Shown piece by piece: positions 14,330-16,214 of a DNA stretch of 16,214 bases; within the stretch, counting starts at the first letter, position 1, and each line of letters opens with the position of its first letter. The DNA is taken from assembly GCA_964613585.1 (NCBI GenBank), contig CAZTHL010000083.1, positions 1 through 16,214 on the forward strand, in the 5' to 3' direction. Origin of the DNA: CAZTHL01 sp964613585. GTDB lineage: Bacteria; Pseudomonadota; Alphaproteobacteria; DSM-16000; Inquilinaceae. Made by a program: the position numbers and the translations under genes. A model generated the notes under the pieces. It ran no database searches, was not told the origin of the DNA, and saw only the letters and a list, made by a program, of their open reading frames with translations.

Positions 14330-15549
14330 GAGGCGGCCGCCCGCTGCGGCAGCGGCCGGACCGTGGCCGGGGCGCGCGCCATCAACGCCTTGATGTTGCG
14401 AACGGCCTGGCGGATCCGGTGCTTGTTCTCGACGAGCGCGATCCGGACATGGCCCTCGCCGTGCTCGCCGAAGCCGAGCCCCGGCGACACCGCCACCTTG
14501 GCCTCCTGCAGCAGCAGCTTGGAGAAGCCGACCGAGCCCAGCGGCGCGAACGGTTCCGGTACCCGCGCCCAGGCGAACATGGTCGCCGGCGGCGACGGCA
14601 CCGGCCAGCCGGCAGCGTTCAGCCCCTCGATCAGCACGTCGCGCCGCTCGCGGTACAGCTCGCGGATCTCCTCGACGCAGTCCTGCGGCCCATTGAGCGC
14701 GGCCACCGCCGCCACCTGGATCGGCGTGAACGCGCCGTAGTCGAGATAGGACTTCACCCGCGCCAGCGCCGCGATGAGACGCCGGTTGCCGACGGCGAAG
14801 CCGATGCGCCAGCCCGGCATCGAGTAGGTCTTGCTCATCGAGGTGAACTCGACGGCGATGTCGCGCGCGCCGGGCACCTGCAGGATCGACGGCGGCGGCG
14901 GCCCGTCGAAGTAGATCTCGGCATAGGCCAGGTCGGACAGCACGTACATGCCGTGCTCGCGGCAGAACGCGACCACGTTGGCGTAGAAGTCGAGATCGAC
15001 CACCTGCGCCGTCGGATTGGCGGGGAAATTGAGCACCACCGCGGTCGGCTTGGGCACGCTGTGGCGCACCGAGCGCTCCAGCGTCTCCATGAAGTCGACA
15101 CCGGGCGCGATCGGCAGGCTGCGGATCGCCGCCCCGGCGATGATGAAGCCGAACATGTGGATCGGATAGCTCGGGTTCGGCGCCAGGATGATGTCGCCCG
15201 GGCTGGTGATCGCCTGGGCCAGGTTGGCGAGCCCCTCCTTCGAGCCCAGCGTGACGATGATCTCGCCGTCCGGGTCGAGCTCGAGGTCGAAGCGACGCGC
15301 GTAGTAGCCGGCCAGCGCGCGGCGCAGGCCGGGGATGCCGCGGGAGTTGGAGTAGCGGTGGGTGCGCGGGTCCTCGGCGGTGGCGACCATCTTCTCGACG
15401 ATGTGGCGCGGCGTCGGGCTGTCGGGATTGCCCATGCCGAAGTCGATGATGTCCTCGCCGGCCGCCCGGGCCGCGGCCTTCATCGCGTTCACCTCCGCGA
15501 AGACATAGGGCGGAAGCCGCTTGATCTTGTGAAACTCGTGCTCGAGCAA
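14326..15549 (-). CDS. alaC: PLP-dependent class I/II aminotransferase, AlaC-like
   Basis: A 407-residue fold-type I aminotransferase that uses pyridoxal phosphate. AlaC-type members make alanine or glutamate-linked amino acids, and related sequences are often labelled LL-diaminopimelate or aspartate aminotransferase, so the exact substrate is not certain. The N-terminus HKIKRLPPYVFAEVNAMKAA leads to IIDFGMGNPDSPTP. Cofactor-binding residues include Asn178 in NFPANPTA, Asp206 and Tyr209 in SDLAYAEI, and the Schiff-base Lys240 in SMSKTYSMPGWRIGF. The conserved C-terminal arginine is in HVRIALVENKHRIRQA. The start appears to be TTG at 15547-15549. It gives the family N-terminus (LEHEFHKIKRLPPYVF) and has GGGGAG about 7 nt upstream; the first in-frame ATG would delete 22 conserved residues. 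The stop overlaps the hom start by 4 bp, so the two form an operon. Confidence 0.92.
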   Translation of the reverse strand: MLEHEFHKIKRLPPYVFAEVNAMKAAARAAGEDIIDFGMGNPDSPTPRHIVEKMVATAEDPRTHRYSNSRGIPGLRRALAGYYARRFDLELDPDGEIIVTLGSKEGLANLAQAITSPGDIILAPNPSYPIHMFGFIIAGAAIRSLPIAPGVDFMETLERSVRHSVPKPTAVVLNFPANPTAQVVDLDFYANVVAFCREHGMYVLSDLAYAEIYFDGPPPPSILQVPGARDIAVEFTSMSKTYSMPGWRIGFAVGNRRLIAALARVKSYLDYGAFTPIQVAAVAALNGPQDCVEEIRELYRERRDVLIEGLNAAGWPVPSPPATMFAWARVPEPFAPLGSVGFSKLLLQEAKVAVSPGLGFGEHGEGHVRIALVENKHRIRQAVRNIKALMARAPATVRPLPQRAAAS

Positions 15550-15664
15550 GGCCGTGCTCCCCGGGTTCTCGGGCGCTCCCTCACGGTCGCCGGAGGGATC
15601 GGCGGGGGTCTCAGCCCGCCCGCCGCACCGCCCCGGCCGCGCACCGTACCTAAGCCCCGCAGGG

Positions 15665-16214
15665 TTAATAATCGAGATATATCTCCACCCGCGGCTCGGT
15701 CTCGGCGTCCGGCCGTCCGGCCTCGTCGCCGGACGCCTCGACGCGGATCGACTCCGGCGGCACGCCGTGGCGGATCAGCTCGGCCTCGATCGCCCCCGCC
15801 CGCTCCAGGGCGACGCCGTAGCTGGCCACCCGGCGGCGCACGATGTCGCCTGAGGCGACCGGGCTGCCGGCGAAGCCGACCACCCGCACGGTGCCGCCCG
15901 TGGCCCGCTGCGTCGAGGCCGCCTCGACGAGCGCCGCGCCGCCGCCGCCGGCCGGCGTCGTCGAGGCCGGCGCGAACGGAATGGTGCCCACACGCGTCGA
16001 TCGGGTCGGCCGCGACGGCGCCGCCACGGCATCGGGCGCCGATGGGGCCACCGACGCCCCCGAGGCGGCGAAGCGCTGCAGGAAGGCTTGGCGCGTGCGG
16101 TCCACGGGCAGGGCCGCGGTCGCCACCGGGCCGCCCCGCTCCGGCCGGAGCGGCGGCGCCTCGGCCTCCGCCACCGGAGCGGGCGGCGGCGCCGCCTGTC
16201 CGACCGGCGGCGCC
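15665..16214 (-). CDS. OmpA-like domain protein, C-terminal portion (5' end beyond window)
   Basis: About 182 C-terminal residues are visible; the start lies beyond the right edge. The visible N-terminal part is a low-complexity Ala/Pro-rich linker (APPVGQAAPPPAPVAEAEAP) continuing to about 90 residues. The C-terminal part resembles a divergent OmpA/MotB-type peptidoglycan-associating domain. It opens with IPFAPAST, then TVRVVGFAGSP in place of the usual V-x-GHTD, then RRVASYGVALERAGAIEAEL, HGVPPESIRVEASGDE and EPRVEIYLDY at the terminus. The Asp and Arg that usually contact diaminopimelate are not all evident, since the GHTD is GFAG, so peptidoglycan binding is uncertain. It ends with TAA at 15665-15667. 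It lies 115 bp upstream of the aminotransferase on the same strand. The linker suggests a periplasm-spanning protein, but the signal sequence cannot be seen. Confidence 0.65.
   Translation of the reverse strand, partial: APPVGQAAPPPAPVAEAEAPPLRPERGGPVATAALPVDRTRQAFLQRFAASGASVAPSAPDAVAAPSRPTRSTRVGTIPFAPASTTPAGGGGAALVEAASTQRATGGTVRVVGFAGSPVASGDIVRRRVASYGVALERAGAIEAELIRHGVPPESIRVEASGDEAGRPDAETEPRVEIYLDY

Noticed and set aside
12986..14740. A 584-codon plus-strand open frame opposite hom and the aminotransferase end
   Set aside because: It is antisense to two conserved genes and its composition is that of a shadow frame.

Overview
The window is very GC-rich, and its housekeeping genes (argS, recJ, hom and an AlaC-type aminotransferase beside hom) look alphaproteobacterial, most likely Rhodospirillales-like. 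This assignment rests on protein character and gene order, not on a marker gene. The sequence comes from a draft scaffold: two runs of exactly 100 Ns (1570-1669 and 4295-4394) each sit inside a local repeat and each interrupt a gene.

Left part (1-4178): the 5' portion of argS (minus strand) runs off the left edge. A LysR-type regulator (minus) is split by the first gap. It diverges from a two-gene plus-strand unit, a WrbA-type NAD(P)H:quinone oxidoreductase followed by a glutathionyl-hydroquinone reductase. Together these look like a regulated quinone/hydroquinone detoxification module. The two contig ends at the first gap carry the same 55 bases. Merging them restores one uninterrupted LysR frame containing a 12-bp (Gly-Gly-Gln-Ala) tandem repeat.

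Middle (4179-6189): a tandem array of 37-bp units, each centred on a perfect 10-bp inverted repeat, separates the reductase from two convergent minus-strand genes. These are a divergent FGGY-type carbohydrate kinase and, overlapping its stop codon, a small DUF3253 protein. The second gap lies at the centre of the array's last hairpin. Closing it with no added bases gives a 101-residue DUF3253 protein that ends inside the array.

Accessory part (6190-11027): two minus-strand genes encode large proteins with no signal peptide. They have unrelated N-terminal heads (one unrecognised, one with RTX calcium-binding repeats) and the same 293-residue C-terminal tail of six VCBS/FG-GAP-like repeats ending in Asp-Trp-Val-Leu-Val. 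The heads begin in markedly AT-richer DNA than the tails. Spacers of about 470, 580 and 460 bp surround these genes and hold no gene I can support. This head-and-tail pair is the most novel-looking item in the window.

Right part (11028-16214): all minus strand. In order of transcription these are a partial OmpA-like protein, an AlaC-type aminotransferase, hom (overlapping the aminotransferase by 4 bp) and recJ. The glpX gene that often lies between hom and recJ in related bacteria is absent here. I found no tRNA, rRNA, CRISPR array, transposase or integrase.
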